Origin: Mycobacterium sp. 852002-51057_SCH5723018
Lineage (GTDB): Bacteria > Actinomycetota > Actinomycetes > Mycobacteriales > Mycobacteriaceae
Length of the DNA stretch: 41,558 bases
Assembly (NCBI RefSeq): GCF_001667035.1
Contig: NZ_LZIR01000093.1
Location: forward strand, 1-41,558
Direction of reading: 5' to 3'
The position numbers and the translations under genes were made by a program. Positions within the stretch are counted from its first letter, which is position 1. Each line of letters opens with the position of its first letter. Under the pieces are notes generated by a model. That model saw only the letters and a program-made list of their open reading frames with translations, had not been told where the DNA came from and ran no database searches. This document shows positions 1 through 7,728 of the stretch, one piece after another.

Positions 1-1
1 C

Positions 2-457
2 CCCGGTGTGCTCGCCGTGAACTCGACCATCCCCGCGGGCGCCGGCGGCACCGGCGGCATCGGCGGCGTTGGCGGCAACGGCGGGACGGTTGGCACCGGC
101 GGCCTCGGCGGTGCCGGCGGCACCGGCGGCAAGGGTGGCATCGGCAACTACACGCCCGTAACCACTACCGAGAATGGGGGCGTGGGCGGCTCCGGCGGCT
201 CGGGCGGCGCCGGCGGGCACGGCGTCACGGGTGGCGATGGCGGCACCGGCGGCGACGGCGGCGGCGGTGGCAATGGCGTTGGCGTGGGCGCCTTCGGCGG
301 CACCGGCGGCCCCGGCGGCTCCGGCGGCTCCGGTGGCACCGGCCAGGGCGGGGCCGGCCAGGGGGGCAGCGCCGGCGTCACCGGCATGCGGACCTTGAAC
401 TCCAGCGGCGGCTTCGGCGGTGCCGGCGGCGCCGGCGGTGCCGGCGGGCCCAGCTAG
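2..457 (+). CDS. Gly-rich PGRS-like protein, C-terminal part (5' truncated)
   Basis: The frame is open from the window edge to a TAG at 455-457, so the start lies outside. About 150 residues are visible, almost entirely Gly-Gly-X triplets (X = Ala, Thr, Ser, Val, Asn, Ile, Lys), with one non-repetitive break near residues 45-55 (NYTPVTTTENG), ending GGAGGPS. This composition resembles the PGRS part of mycobacterial PE_PGRS proteins, which are typically exported or surface-associated. The PE domain that would prove membership lies upstream and is not seen, so a generic Gly-rich protein is possible. The Pro-rich frame on the opposite strand is a shadow of the GGC repeats. A terminator follows 34 bases after the stop. 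Confidence 0.7.
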   Translation, partial: PGVLAVNSTIPAGAGGTGGIGGVGGNGGTVGTGGLGGAGGTGGKGGIGNYTPVTTTENGGVGGSGGSGGAGGHGVTGGDGGTGGDGGGGGNGVGVGAFGGTGGPGGSGGSGGTGQGGAGQGGSAGVTGMRTLNSSGGFGGAGGAGGAGGPS

Positions 458-490
458 GACGGATTGGTACCGCGCAGTTCACCCGTTCGG

Positions 491-520
491 GGCCTTCCGG
501 ACACGCGGGAAGGCCTTTTT
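491..520 (+). terminator. Intrinsic terminator after the Gly-rich gene
   Basis: An 8-bp perfect stem, GGCCTTCC (491-498) with GGAAGGCC (508-515), is followed at once by five T (516-520). It lies inside a wider inverted repeat, GGATTGGT (461-468) with ACCAATCC (523-530). T-tract terminators are uncommon in mycobacteria, so this is a clear example. Confidence 0.75.
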
Positions 521-610
521 GGACCAATCCGGGCCGTTTTGGCGTAGTAAGTGCGCGAAAGCGCCGCTCAAATCCCCAATTCAGGGCCTTTTGCCCTTAC
601 CCTGACACGC

Positions 611-1468
611 GTGACCAGTCAATCGAATGACGCACATTGGCGCCGCCCTGGCGAATCCTCGGACCCGATCCCCGGGCGCCCGGCTTCGGCGCGCCTGGTC
701 GACCCCGAAGATGACCTGACGCCGGTCGGGTACCCGGGCGACTTCGGAACCACCACCGTCATCCCGTACAGCGACCCCGCTGCCTCGGGTGGCCCCGCGG
801 CCGCGGGATACAACCTGCTCGAGCACCAGGAGCCCCTGCCGTATGTGCAGCCGCAGTCGGTGCCGCAGGCGGCCCCGATCTCGGCCACCGAACCGGCCCG
901 CATCGACTCGGACACCGACGACGACCCGCAACGCGCCGCCGGCCGCCGCGGAACCCAGCATTTGGGTTTGCTGATCTTGCGGGTCGGGCTGGGAGTGGTG
1001 CTCGGCGCCCACGGCCTGCAGAAGCTGTTCGGCTGGTGGGGCGGCGGCGGGCTGACCGGTCTGAAGAACTCACTGTCCGACATCGGCTATCACCACGCCG
1101 ACATCCTGGCGTACGTCAGCGCCGGCGGCGAGATCGTGGCCGCTGTGCTGCTCATCCTGGGATTGTTCACGCCGGTAGCCGCGGCGGGCGCGCTGGCGTT
1201 CCTGATCAACGAGCTGCTGGCCACCGTCTCCGCGAAGCCGCACTCGCATTCCTTCTCGTACTTCCTGCCGCAGGGGCACGAATACCAGATCACCCTGATC
1301 GTGCTGGCCGCCGCGGTGATCCTGTGCGGACCGGGCCGCTACGGCCTCGACGCCGGCCGCGGATGGGCCCATCGCCCGTTCATCGGGTCTTTCGTGGCGC
1401 TGCTCTGTGGCATCGCCGGCGGCATCGGGGTGTGGGTGCTGCTCAACGGGGTCAACCCGATCGCCTAA
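611..1468 (+). CDS. DoxX-family membrane protein (Rv3005c-like)
   Basis: 285 residues from GTG 611. The open frame reaches back to 551, but the first 20 codons look non-coding, so I chose 611. The N-terminal ~115 residues are polar, Pro/Asp-rich and probably disordered and cytoplasmic. The C-terminal half carries four to five hydrophobic segments (about 118-136, 167-186, 191-204, 226-240, 260-278), including the DoxX-type run LRVGLGVVLGAHGLQKLFG. DoxX proteins are small four-helix membrane proteins. In M. tuberculosis a DoxX protein has been linked to a membrane-associated oxidoreductase complex with SodA and SseA, but I recall that only in general terms for this family member. It is convergent with cfp6, with a 3-base gap. 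The position next to cfp6 and ilvB matches Rv3005c. Confidence 0.85.
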   Translation: MTSQSNDAHWRRPGESSDPIPGRPASARLVDPEDDLTPVGYPGDFGTTTVIPYSDPAASGGPAAAGYNLLEHQEPLPYVQPQSVPQAAPISATEPARIDSDTDDDPQRAAGRRGTQHLGLLILRVGLGVVLGAHGLQKLFGWWGGGGLTGLKNSLSDIGYHHADILAYVSAGGEIVAAVLLILGLFTPVAAAGALAFLINELLATVSAKPHSHSFSYFLPQGHEYQITLIVLAAAVILCGPGRYGLDAGRGWAHRPFIGSFVALLCGIAGGIGVWVLLNGVNPIA

Positions 1469-1471
1469 CCC

Positions 1472-1849
1472 TTATCGGTAGGGATTGGGCACCCGCCCTG
1501 CGCTGGCCTCGGTCAACTGCGGCAGCGTGGCGAACGTGACCGCGGGCAATCGCAGCTCCCCGCCACTGTTAAGGCGGGCCCGCGCCCAAGAACCTCGGTG
1601 GAAGCGCAGGCCGTCAATGTCGTCCCAGGCCACCGTGCGGCTGCCCAGCAGTGTGCGAACGGTCACCCCGTGGTCGTCGGCGACGGTGCGCAGCCGGACG
1701 ATCAAGGCCGACAACAGCACCGGGATGGCCAGCAGCGGCGCCGACAGCGGCCACGCCAGCACCGGTATCAGCAAGCCCAGGGTCAAGAATCCGACGGCCA
1801 GGTGCGCGATGGGCGACACCTTGATGACGACGGGGGAATCGGTAACCAC
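1472..1849 (-). CDS. cfp6: PH-domain low molecular weight antigen CFP6
   Basis: 125 residues starting at GTG 1849. Two hydrophobic segments near the N-terminus (about 15-33 and 36-50) precede a small bacterial PH-like domain containing RTLLGSRTVAWDDIDGLRFHRG and ending TEASAGRVPNPYR. This pattern and the location between the DoxX gene and ilvB match the M. tuberculosis culture filtrate antigen Cfp6 (Rv3004). A second start is possible: the M. tuberculosis protein begins nearer the segment at residue 13 (PIAHLAVGF), so the first dozen residues are less certain. Its biochemical role is unknown. The domain suggests a membrane-anchored protein with a cytoplasmic PH fold. It is divergent from the ilvB leader. 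Confidence 0.85.
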   Translation of the reverse strand: MVTDSPVVIKVSPIAHLAVGFLTLGLLIPVLAWPLSAPLLAIPVLLSALIVRLRTVADDHGVTVRTLLGSRTVAWDDIDGLRFHRGSWARARLNSGGELRLPAVTFATLPQLTEASAGRVPNPYR

Positions 1850-1917
1850 CCTCGCATCATCGCACCGCAGCGCGTCGCCCGGTGCGAGGCCGACGCACCC
1901 GGTCGACAGCGTCGGAT

Positions 1918-1947
1918 TTGACTGTTGAGCTGTGCGAAGGCTACCGT
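1918..1947 (+). promoter_or_regulatory. Promoter of the ilvBNC operon
   Basis: TTGACT at 1918-1923 and TACCGT at 1942-1947 are separated by 18 bases and match the mycobacterial SigA-type -35 (TTGACN) and -10 (TANNNT). Predicted transcription would begin near 1953-1955, just upstream of the leader peptide start at 1980. Prediction only. Confidence 0.6.
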
Positions 1948-1979
1948 CGGACGCTATGGAATCCGCCGGAAAGCCCGGA

Positions 1980-2015
1980 ATGCTCGTAGTAATTAGTCGG
2001 CGCGTTGGTGCCTGA
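1980..2015 (+). CDS. ilvB leader peptide
   Basis: An 11-codon frame, ATG CTC GTA GTA ATT AGT CGG CGC GTT GGT GCC TGA, encodes MLVVISRRVGA. Five of the ten residues after Met are Leu, Val or Ile, the end products of the pathway encoded downstream. It lies between the predicted promoter and an intrinsic terminator. This is the architecture of ribosome-mediated attenuation, which has been predicted for actinobacterial ilvB operons. Its 3' half (2000-2011) is one arm of a 12-bp stem with 2045-2056, so ribosome position should decide whether that stem forms. No strong Shine-Dalgarno is obvious; AGCCCGGA lies just upstream. Confidence 0.75.
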   Translation: MLVVISRRVGA

Positions 2016-2093
2016 CTGAGCCCTTCAGCATTTGAAGCGATCCAGCACCAACGCGCAACCCTCGTTCAGCCGATGAGCTGACGGGGGTTTTTT
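2000..2093 (+). promoter_or_regulatory. ilvB attenuator: leader stem plus intrinsic terminator
   Basis: GCGCGTTGGTGC (2000-2011) is perfectly complementary to GCACCAACGCGC (2045-2056). Directly after it, 2057-2070 pairs with 2077-2089 (13 pairs with one bulged T, six-base loop CGATGA) and runs into six T (2088-2093), an intrinsic terminator. A competing pairing exists between TGAAGCGA near 2032 and TCGTTCA in the left terminator arm and could act as antiterminator. Inferred working: with charged tRNAs the ribosome finishes the leader and the terminator forms. Stalling at the Val-Val-Ile codons (1986-1994) would mask the 5' arm of the first stem and favour read-through. A six-base outer pairing (GCGCAA 2053-2058 with TTGCGC 2095-2100) is also possible. 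Confidence 0.7.
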
Positions 2094-2137
2094 CTTGCGC
2101 GACAACGAGACTGCATAGTGAAGAGGACGAAACGACA

Positions 2138-3997
2138 GTGAGCGCTCCCACCAGGCCGCCCGCGCAGCAGCCGCAGCGTGCGACCGACATCGCCACCGAC
2201 GCGGTGCAACCCGCCGCCAAACCCCAACCGAAACGCGTTGCGCCCGAACAACTTACCGGCGCCCAGGCGGTGATCCGGTCGTTGGAGGAACTCGACGTTG
2301 AGGTGATCTTCGGGATCCCCGGCGGCGCGGTGTTGCCGGTGTACGACCCGCTGTTCGACTCGAAAAAGCTTCGCCACGTGCTGGTTCGCCACGAACAGGG
2401 CGCCGGTCACGCCGCCAGCGGGTACGCGCACGCCACCGGCAAGGTCGGGGTCTGCATGGCAACTTCGGGTCCTGGCGCCACCAACTTGGTGACACCGCTG
2501 GCCGACGCGCAGATGGACTCGATTCCCGTCGTCGCCGTCACCGGGCAGGTCGGGCGCGGGCTGATCGGCACCGACGCCTTCCAGGAGGCCGACATCTCGG
2601 GCATCACGATGCCGATCACCAAGCACAACTTCCTGGTTCGCTCCGGCGACGACATTCCGCGGGTGCTGGCCGAGGCCTTCCACATCGCCTCGTCGGGACG
2701 TCCGGGCGCGGTACTCGTCGACATCCCCAAGGACGTGCTGCAGGGCCAGTGCACGTTCAGCTGGCCGCCCCGGATGGACCTGCCCGGCTACAAGCCCAAC
2801 ACCAAGCCGCACAACCGCCAGGTGCGTGAGGCCGCCAAGCTGATCGCGGCCGCGCGCAAGCCGGTGCTCTACGTCGGCGGCGGGGTCATCCGCGGCGAGG
2901 CGACCGAGCAGCTGCGGGAGCTGGCCGACCGGACCGGCATCCCGGTGGTCACCACGCTGATGGCGCGCGGCGCATTCCCGGACAGCCACCCGCAGAACCT
3001 GGGCATGCCCGGCATGCACGGCACGGTGGCCGCGGTGGCGGCGCTGCAGCGCAGCGACCTGCTGATCGCGCTGGGCACCCGCTTCGACGACCGGGTGACC
3101 GGGAAGCTGGAGTCCTTCGCACCCGAGGCCAAGGTCATCCACGCCGACATCGACCCGGCCGAGATCGGCAAGAACCGGCACGCCGACGTGCCGATCGTCG
3201 GCGACGTCAAGGCCGTCATCACCGACCTGATCGCGATGCTGCAACACCACGATGTTCCCGGCCAGATCGAGATGACCGACTGGTGGGCATACCTGCACAG
3301 CGTCCAGTCCACCTACCCGCTGAGCTACGATCCGCAGAGCGACGGCAGCCTGGGCCCGGAATACGTCATCGAGAAGCTGGGCGAGATCGCCGGCCCGGAC
3401 GCCGTTTATGTCGCCGGGGTCGGCCAGCACCAGATGTGGGCGGCGCAGTTCATCTCCTACGAGAAGCCGCGGACCTGGCTCAACTCCGGCGGGCTGGGCA
3501 CCATGGGGTTCGCCATTCCGGCGGCCATGGGCGCCAAGATCGCTCGCCCGGAGGCGGAGGTCTGGGCGATCGACGGGGACGGCTGCTTCCAGATGACCAA
3601 CCAGGAGCTGGCCACCTGCGCGATCGAGGGCGCGCCGATCAAGGTGGCGCTGATCAACAACGGCAACCTGGGCATGGTGCGGCAGTGGCAGAGCCTGTTC
3701 TACGAGGAGCGCTACTCGCAGACCGACCTGGCGACACACTCACGCCGCATCCCGGACTTCGTGAAGCTGGCCGAAGCGCTGGGTTGCGTCGGATTGCGTT
3801 GCGAGCGTGAAGAAGACGTCGTCGACGTGATCAACCAGGCGCGCGCGATCAACGACCGCCCGGTGGTGATCGACTTCATCGTCGGCGCCGACGCGCAGGT
3901 GTGGCCGATGGTGGCCGCCGGAACCGGCAACGACGAGATCCAGGCCGCCCGCGGCATCCGCCCGTTGTTCGACGACGAAAGCGAAGGGCACGCCTGA
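2138..3997 (+). CDS. ilvB: Acetolactate synthase large (catalytic) subunit
   Basis: 619 residues from GTG 2138. Acetohydroxyacid synthase condenses two pyruvates, or pyruvate with 2-oxobutyrate, the first shared step to Val, Leu and Ile, using ThDP, FAD and Mg2+. The order of domains is an N-terminal Ala/Pro/Gln-rich extension (1-38), a ThDP pyrimidine-binding domain with the catalytic Glu86 in RHEQGAGHAA, a central FAD/Rossmann-like domain, and a ThDP pyrophosphate domain with GDG at 480-482 and the matching Asn pair near 507-508. Length fits mycobacterial IlvB1 (Rv3003c). Its stop overlaps the ilvN start by one base (TGATG), so the subunits should be translationally coupled. Expression is probably set by the attenuator upstream. 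The long reverse-strand frame across it is a codon-bias shadow. Confidence 0.97.
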   Translation: MSAPTRPPAQQPQRATDIATDAVQPAAKPQPKRVAPEQLTGAQAVIRSLEELDVEVIFGIPGGAVLPVYDPLFDSKKLRHVLVRHEQGAGHAASGYAHATGKVGVCMATSGPGATNLVTPLADAQMDSIPVVAVTGQVGRGLIGTDAFQEADISGITMPITKHNFLVRSGDDIPRVLAEAFHIASSGRPGAVLVDIPKDVLQGQCTFSWPPRMDLPGYKPNTKPHNRQVREAAKLIAAARKPVLYVGGGVIRGEATEQLRELADRTGIPVVTTLMARGAFPDSHPQNLGMPGMHGTVAAVAALQRSDLLIALGTRFDDRVTGKLESFAPEAKVIHADIDPAEIGKNRHADVPIVGDVKAVITDLIAMLQHHDVPGQIEMTDWWAYLHSVQSTYPLSYDPQSDGSLGPEYVIEKLGEIAGPDAVYVAGVGQHQMWAAQFISYEKPRTWLNSGGLGTMGFAIPAAMGAKIARPEAEVWAIDGDGCFQMTNQELATCAIEGAPIKVALINNGNLGMVRQWQSLFYEERYSQTDLATHSRRIPDFVKLAEALGCVGLRCEREEDVVDVINQARAINDRPVVIDFIVGADAQVWPMVAAGTGNDEIQAARGIRPLFDDESEGHA

Positions 3998-4503
3998 TGA
4001 ATCCGACCACGCACACGCTATCGGTGTTGGTGGAGGACAAGCCCGGCGTGCTCGCCCGGGTGGCGGCGTTGTTCTCCCGGCGCGGTTTCAACATCGAGTC
4101 GCTGGCCGTCGGTGCCACCGAGCAGAAGGACATGTCGCGGATGACCATCGTCGTCTCCGCCGAGGACACCCCGCTCGAGCAGGTCACCAAGCAGCTCAAC
4201 AAGCTGATCAACGTCATCAAGATCGTCGAGCTGGACGAGGACAACTCGATGTCCCGCGAGCTGGCGCTGATCAAGGTGCGCGCCGACGCCGGCAGCCGCA
4301 GCCAGGTGATCGAGGCGGTGAACCTGTTCCGCGCCAAAGTGATTGACGTATCGCCGGAAGCGCTGACCATCGAGGCGACCGGTAACCGCGGCAAGATCGA
4401 GGCGCTGCTGCGCGTGTTGGAGCCCTTCGGCATCCGCGAGATCGTTCAGTCTGGGCTGGTTTCGCTGTCCCGCGGTGGGCGCGGAATGAGCTCCGCCAAA
4501 TAG
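3997..4503 (+). CDS. ilvN: Acetolactate synthase small (regulatory) subunit
   Basis: 168 residues from ATG 3997, which overlaps the ilvB stop by one base. The N-terminal ACT domain (about residues 5-80) opens with HTLSVLVEDKPGVLARVAALFSRRGFN, cut here at the conserved Gly that contributes to the valine site in this family. The C-terminal half is the usual IlvN domain, with the conserved IEATGNRGKIEALLRVLEPF segment. The small subunit activates IlvB and gives feedback inhibition by valine. Length and order match Rv3002c. A longer frame upstream to 3901 lies inside ilvB and is not used. Confidence 0.96.
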   Translation: MNPTTHTLSVLVEDKPGVLARVAALFSRRGFNIESLAVGATEQKDMSRMTIVVSAEDTPLEQVTKQLNKLINVIKIVELDEDNSMSRELALIKVRADAGSRSQVIEAVNLFRAKVIDVSPEALTIEATGNRGKIEALLRVLEPFGIREIVQSGLVSLSRGGRGMSSAK

Positions 4504-4537
4504 TTTTTCAGCTAATCGATACAAAGGAGATAGGGAA

Positions 4538-5560
4538 GTGCCAGCCGAGGCATTGGAAATGTTCTACGACGACGACGCGGATCTGACCATCATTCAGGGC
4601 CGCAAGGTCGGCGTCATCGGATACGGCAGTCAGGGGCACGCGCACTCGCTGAGCCTGCGCGACTCCGGCGTGCAGGTGCGCGTGGGGCTGAAGGAGGGTT
4701 CGAAGTCGCGGCCCAAGGTGGAGGAGCAGGGACTGGACGTCGACACCCCCGCCGAGGTCGCCAAGTGGGCCGACGTCATCATGCTGCTGGCCCCCGACAC
4801 CGCCCAGGCCGACATCTTCAAGAACGAGATCGAGCCCAACCTGAACGACGGGGACGCTTTGTTTTTCGGTCACGGGCTCAACATCCACTTCGACCTGATC
4901 AAGCCTCCGGCCGAGGTCACCGTCGCAATGGTGGCCCCGAAGGGGCCGGGCCACCTGGTGCGCCGCCAGTTCGTGGACGGCAAGGGCGTGCCGTGCTTGA
5001 TCGCCGTCGACCAGGACCCGACCGGCAAGGGCGAAGCGCTGGCGCTGTCCTACGCCAAGGCCATCGGCGGTACCCGGGCGGGCGTCATCAAGACCACCTT
5101 CAAGGACGAGACCGAAACCGACCTGTTCGGTGAGCAGGCCGTGTTGTGCGGCGGCACAGAGGAACTGGTGAAGGCCGGTTTCGACGTGATGGTCGAGGCG
5201 GGCTACCCGCCGGAGATGGCCTACTTCGAGGTGCTGCACGAGCTCAAGCTGATCGTCGACCTGATGTACGAGGGCGGCATCGCGCGAATGAACTACTCGG
5301 TGTCCGACACCGCGGAGTTCGGCGGATACCTCTCGGGTCCGCGCATCATCGACGCGGACACCAAGGAGCGGATGCGCACCATCCTGCGCGAGATCCAGGA
5401 CGGCACCTTCACCAGGAAGCTGGTCGCCAACGTCGAGGGCGGCAACAAGGAGCTGGAGCGGTTGCGCAAGGAGAACGCCGAACACCCGATCGAGGTCGTC
5501 GGCAAGAGGCTGCGCGACCTGATGAGCTGGGTGGACCGCCCGATCACCGAGACGGCCTAG
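4538..5560 (+). CDS. ilvC: Ketol-acid reductoisomerase
   Basis: 340 residues from GTG 4538, preceded by a strong Shine-Dalgarno (AAAGGAGA, about 4521-4528). It catalyses the Mg2+-dependent alkyl migration and NADPH reduction of acetolactate or acetohydroxybutyrate, the second step of Val/Ile/Leu synthesis. The N-terminal Rossmann domain shows GYGSQG at 28-33, and the C-terminal knotted helical domain carries the metal-binding DLFGEQ motif (Asp195, Glu199). It is a class I short-form enzyme, comparable to Rv3001c. It is the third gene of ilvBNC, 34 bases after ilvN, and is followed by a long inverted repeat before the convergent wrbA-like gene. Confidence 0.97.
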   Translation: MPAEALEMFYDDDADLTIIQGRKVGVIGYGSQGHAHSLSLRDSGVQVRVGLKEGSKSRPKVEEQGLDVDTPAEVAKWADVIMLLAPDTAQADIFKNEIEPNLNDGDALFFGHGLNIHFDLIKPPAEVTVAMVAPKGPGHLVRRQFVDGKGVPCLIAVDQDPTGKGEALALSYAKAIGGTRAGVIKTTFKDETETDLFGEQAVLCGGTEELVKAGFDVMVEAGYPPEMAYFEVLHELKLIVDLMYEGGIARMNYSVSDTAEFGGYLSGPRIIDADTKERMRTILREIQDGTFTRKLVANVEGGNKELERLRKENAEHPIEVVGKRLRDLMSWVDRPITETA

Positions 5561-5566
5561 CCCTTC

Positions 5567-5628
5567 CGCCGAGCGTGAAGCTGTTGCGAATTTTCCGCCC
5601 GATTCTCGCAACAGTTTCACTCTCGGCG
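5567..5628. terminator. Long hairpin between ilvC and the wrbA-like gene
   Basis: CGCCGAG (5567-5573) pairs with CTCGGCG (5622-5628), and the pairing continues inward through GTGAA with TTCAC and CTGTTGCGA with TCGCAACAG with few mismatches, giving about 22 paired bases around an AT-richer loop. It sits between two convergent stop codons and has no T-tract, as is common for mycobacterial bidirectional terminators. Confidence 0.6.
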
Positions 5629-5639
5629 CGGGGCGCCGC

Positions 5640-6251
5640 TTAAGTACCCAGGCGTTCGGCGGTCGCCACCACCCGGCGGGCCAGGTGCTCGAGGGCCTTC
5701 TCCGTCGCTCGGTCGGCTTCAGAGTCGAATTCGTGGATGTTGTCATGGGTGGACACCAGGCTCACCCCGTACGGGTTGCCGTCGACGAACTTGCACGGGT
5801 CGGTGTATCCGGGCGGGACGATGATGCCGCCGAAGTGCATCACCGTGATGTACAGAGACAGCAGTGTGGTCTCCTGGCCGCCGTGCAGCGTGTTGGACGA
5901 CGTGAACGCCGCGTACACCTTGTCCGCAAGCTTGCCCTGGGCCCACAGCCCCCCGAGCGAGTCGAGGAAGGTGCGCAATTGCGCTGCCGGCGTGCCGAAC
6001 CGGGTCGGCGACCCGAAGATCACGGCGTCGGCCCAGACGACGTCGTCGCCGGTAGCCGCCGGAAGGTCCTTGGTCGCTTCGTAGTTGGCGGTCCACGCCG
6101 GGTTGTGGGCGAACGTTTCCGGGTCGTGGGTCTCGGCAACGTGTCGCAGCCGGACCTCGGCGCCCGCGGACTTCGCCGCCGCGGCGACGCGCTGTGCCAT
6201 CGTGGTGCCGTGACCGGTGGCCGAGTAGTAGATGATCGCGAGTTTGGTCAC
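5640..6251 (-). CDS. WrbA-like NAD(P)H:quinone oxidoreductase
   Basis: 203 residues from ATG 6251. The flavodoxin-like fold starts with MTKLAIIYYSATGHGTTMA, whose SATGHGTT (10-17) is the FMN phosphate-binding loop. GSPTRFGTPAAQLRTFLD and the late YGVSLVSTHD segment are typical of WrbA. This family forms tetramers with FMN and reduces quinones by two electrons, avoiding semiquinones. Its start overlaps the stop of the upstream FAD-oxidoreductase gene by four bases (ATGA), so the two form a transcription unit reading leftward. In M. tuberculosis the space between ilvC and the Rv2997-like gene holds other genes (Rv3000, lppY, Rv2998), so this gene marks a lineage difference. It might equally be named a generic type IV NAD(P)H:quinone oxidoreductase. 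Confidence 0.9.
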   Translation of the reverse strand: MTKLAIIYYSATGHGTTMAQRVAAAAKSAGAEVRLRHVAETHDPETFAHNPAWTANYEATKDLPAATGDDVVWADAVIFGSPTRFGTPAAQLRTFLDSLGGLWAQGKLADKVYAAFTSSNTLHGGQETTLLSLYITVMHFGGIIVPPGYTDPCKFVDGNPYGVSLVSTHDNIHEFDSEADRATEKALEHLARRVVATAERLGT

Positions 6252-7711
6252 CTGGCTAGCTTAGGTCCCAGGGCGGGCATATCGGTGATGCCGAATTCGC
6301 GGCGCAGCAGCGTGCGCGCGGCGTAATAGCCGGCCATGCCGTGCACGCCGCCGCCGGGCGGGGTGGCCGCCGAGCACAGGTACACCTTGGGAAGCGGTGT
6401 GCGCCAGGGGTTCAGGCGCGACTTAGTTCCTGGAGGGCCCGCGATCGCGCGCCAGGCAGAATTGCCGCCCATCCCGATGTCGCCGCCGACGTAGTTGGCG
6501 TTGTGATCGGCCATCCGTGCGGCGGGCACGGCGCGCGCCGCCACCACGACGTCGCGGAAGCCCGGCGCGAACCGCTCGAGGACCCCGGTCACGACCTCGG
6601 TCGCGTTCAGCGTGGAACCCGACGGCACGTGCGCGTAGGTCCAGAATGGGCGGCGGCCGACGATGTCGATGCGACCCGGGTCCACGATGTGCGGCGAGGC
6701 GGCCAGCACCATCGGCGATTGGGCATGGCGCCCGGCGGCGATGTCGGCCTCGGCCCGCGCCATCTGTGCGCGGGTTCCGCCCAGGTGCAGCGTCGGCGCC
6801 CGCCGCAGGCGCGGGTCCGACCACGGGATCTCGTCGCTGAGCACGAAGTCGACCTTCGCCACTCCCGGGCCAAAGGTGTAGCGGCGCAACGCCTTTACGT
6901 AGCGCGACGGTAGCGCGTCGCCGTAGATCCGCAACAGCGCGGTCGGTGCCGTATCGAAGGCGACGACGCCCGGCGGCGGCTCGGTGACTTCGGTGCCGGC
7001 CGTGAGTTCACCGCCGTGCGCGCGCAGGTCGGCGATCAGCGCGTCGGTGATCACCCGGGTGCCGCCCACCGGGATCGGCCAGCCGGCCGAATGGGCCAGC
7101 GTGGCCAGCAGCAGGCCGGCGCCGGCCGCCGTCAACGACGGCATCCGCGAAATGACATGGGCCGCAACGCCGGTGAACAGCACCCGCGCGTCCTGGCCAA
7201 CCAGCGAACCCCACGCCGGCGTTCCCTGGGCCAGCATCCGAAGCCCGAGCTGCAGCGCGGACGGCAGCGAGCCGGGCAACGAACGCTTGTCGCCGAGCAG
7301 CACTTCGACCACGTCGCGCGAATTCGTCACCAGCGGGCCCAGCAGCCGCCGCCACGACGCACCGTGTTCCAGTTCCGCGCAGGTGCGCTCGAGATCCCGG
7401 TAGGCGATCGCAGCCGGCCGGCCCGGCAGCGGGTTGGCATAGGAGACCTCCGGCACCGCCAGTTGCACGCCCCGCGCGGGCAGGTCGAACTCGGCGAAGA
7501 ACGGTGACGCCAGCGCCAACGGGTGAACCGCCGAGCACACGTCGTGCGCGACTCCGAGAGAATCTGGGTCGGGCTCGGTGCGGGCGCCGCCGCCAAAGGT
7601 CGGTTGCGCCTCGACGACCTGGACTTTCAGGCCGGCGCGGGCGCAGACGACGGCCATGGCGAGCCCGTTGGGCCCGCTGCCGACTATCGTCACGTCCAAG
7701 GTGACGTCCAC
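6248..7711 (-). CDS. FAD-dependent oxidoreductase, phytoene desaturase-like
   Basis: 487 residues from GTG 7711. The N-terminus carries a dinucleotide-binding motif, VGSGPNGLAMA (GSGPNG at 11-16), and an Arg in the FGGGARTE stretch, as in CrtI/carotenoid oxygenase-type flavoproteins. The C-terminus has a second conserved FAD-contact segment, GGGVHGMAGYYAARTLLRREFG, followed by a short tail. It corresponds to Rv2997 of M. tuberculosis by position and type. The substrate is unknown, and carotenoid chemistry should not be assumed. It is divergent from serA with only 29 bases between start codons, and is followed by the WrbA-like gene with a four-base overlap, suggesting linked redox roles. Confidence 0.85.
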   Translation of the reverse strand: MDVTLDVTIVGSGPNGLAMAVVCARAGLKVQVVEAQPTFGGGARTEPDPDSLGVAHDVCSAVHPLALASPFFAEFDLPARGVQLAVPEVSYANPLPGRPAAIAYRDLERTCAELEHGASWRRLLGPLVTNSRDVVEVLLGDKRSLPGSLPSALQLGLRMLAQGTPAWGSLVGQDARVLFTGVAAHVISRMPSLTAAGAGLLLATLAHSAGWPIPVGGTRVITDALIADLRAHGGELTAGTEVTEPPPGVVAFDTAPTALLRIYGDALPSRYVKALRRYTFGPGVAKVDFVLSDEIPWSDPRLRRAPTLHLGGTRAQMARAEADIAAGRHAQSPMVLAASPHIVDPGRIDIVGRRPFWTYAHVPSGSTLNATEVVTGVLERFAPGFRDVVVAARAVPAARMADHNANYVGGDIGMGGNSAWRAIAGPPGTKSRLNPWRTPLPKVYLCSAATPPGGGVHGMAGYYAARTLLRREFGITDMPALGPKLAR

Positions 7712-7728
7712 CGGTCAATTACAGCCGA

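Noticed and set aside
148..387. Pro-rich reverse-strand frame
   Set aside because: Mirror of the GGC repeats of the Gly-rich gene.
1953..2137. T-box or riboswitch upstream of ilvB
   Set aside because: No T-box motif or known aptamer core is visible; the leader peptide and terminator explain the region.
2066..3739. Long reverse-strand frame (557 codons) opposite ilvB
   Set aside because: It lies antisense to a certain gene, has an Asp/Arg/His/Gly-rich composition typical of antisense frames in GC-rich DNA and shows no recognisable domain.
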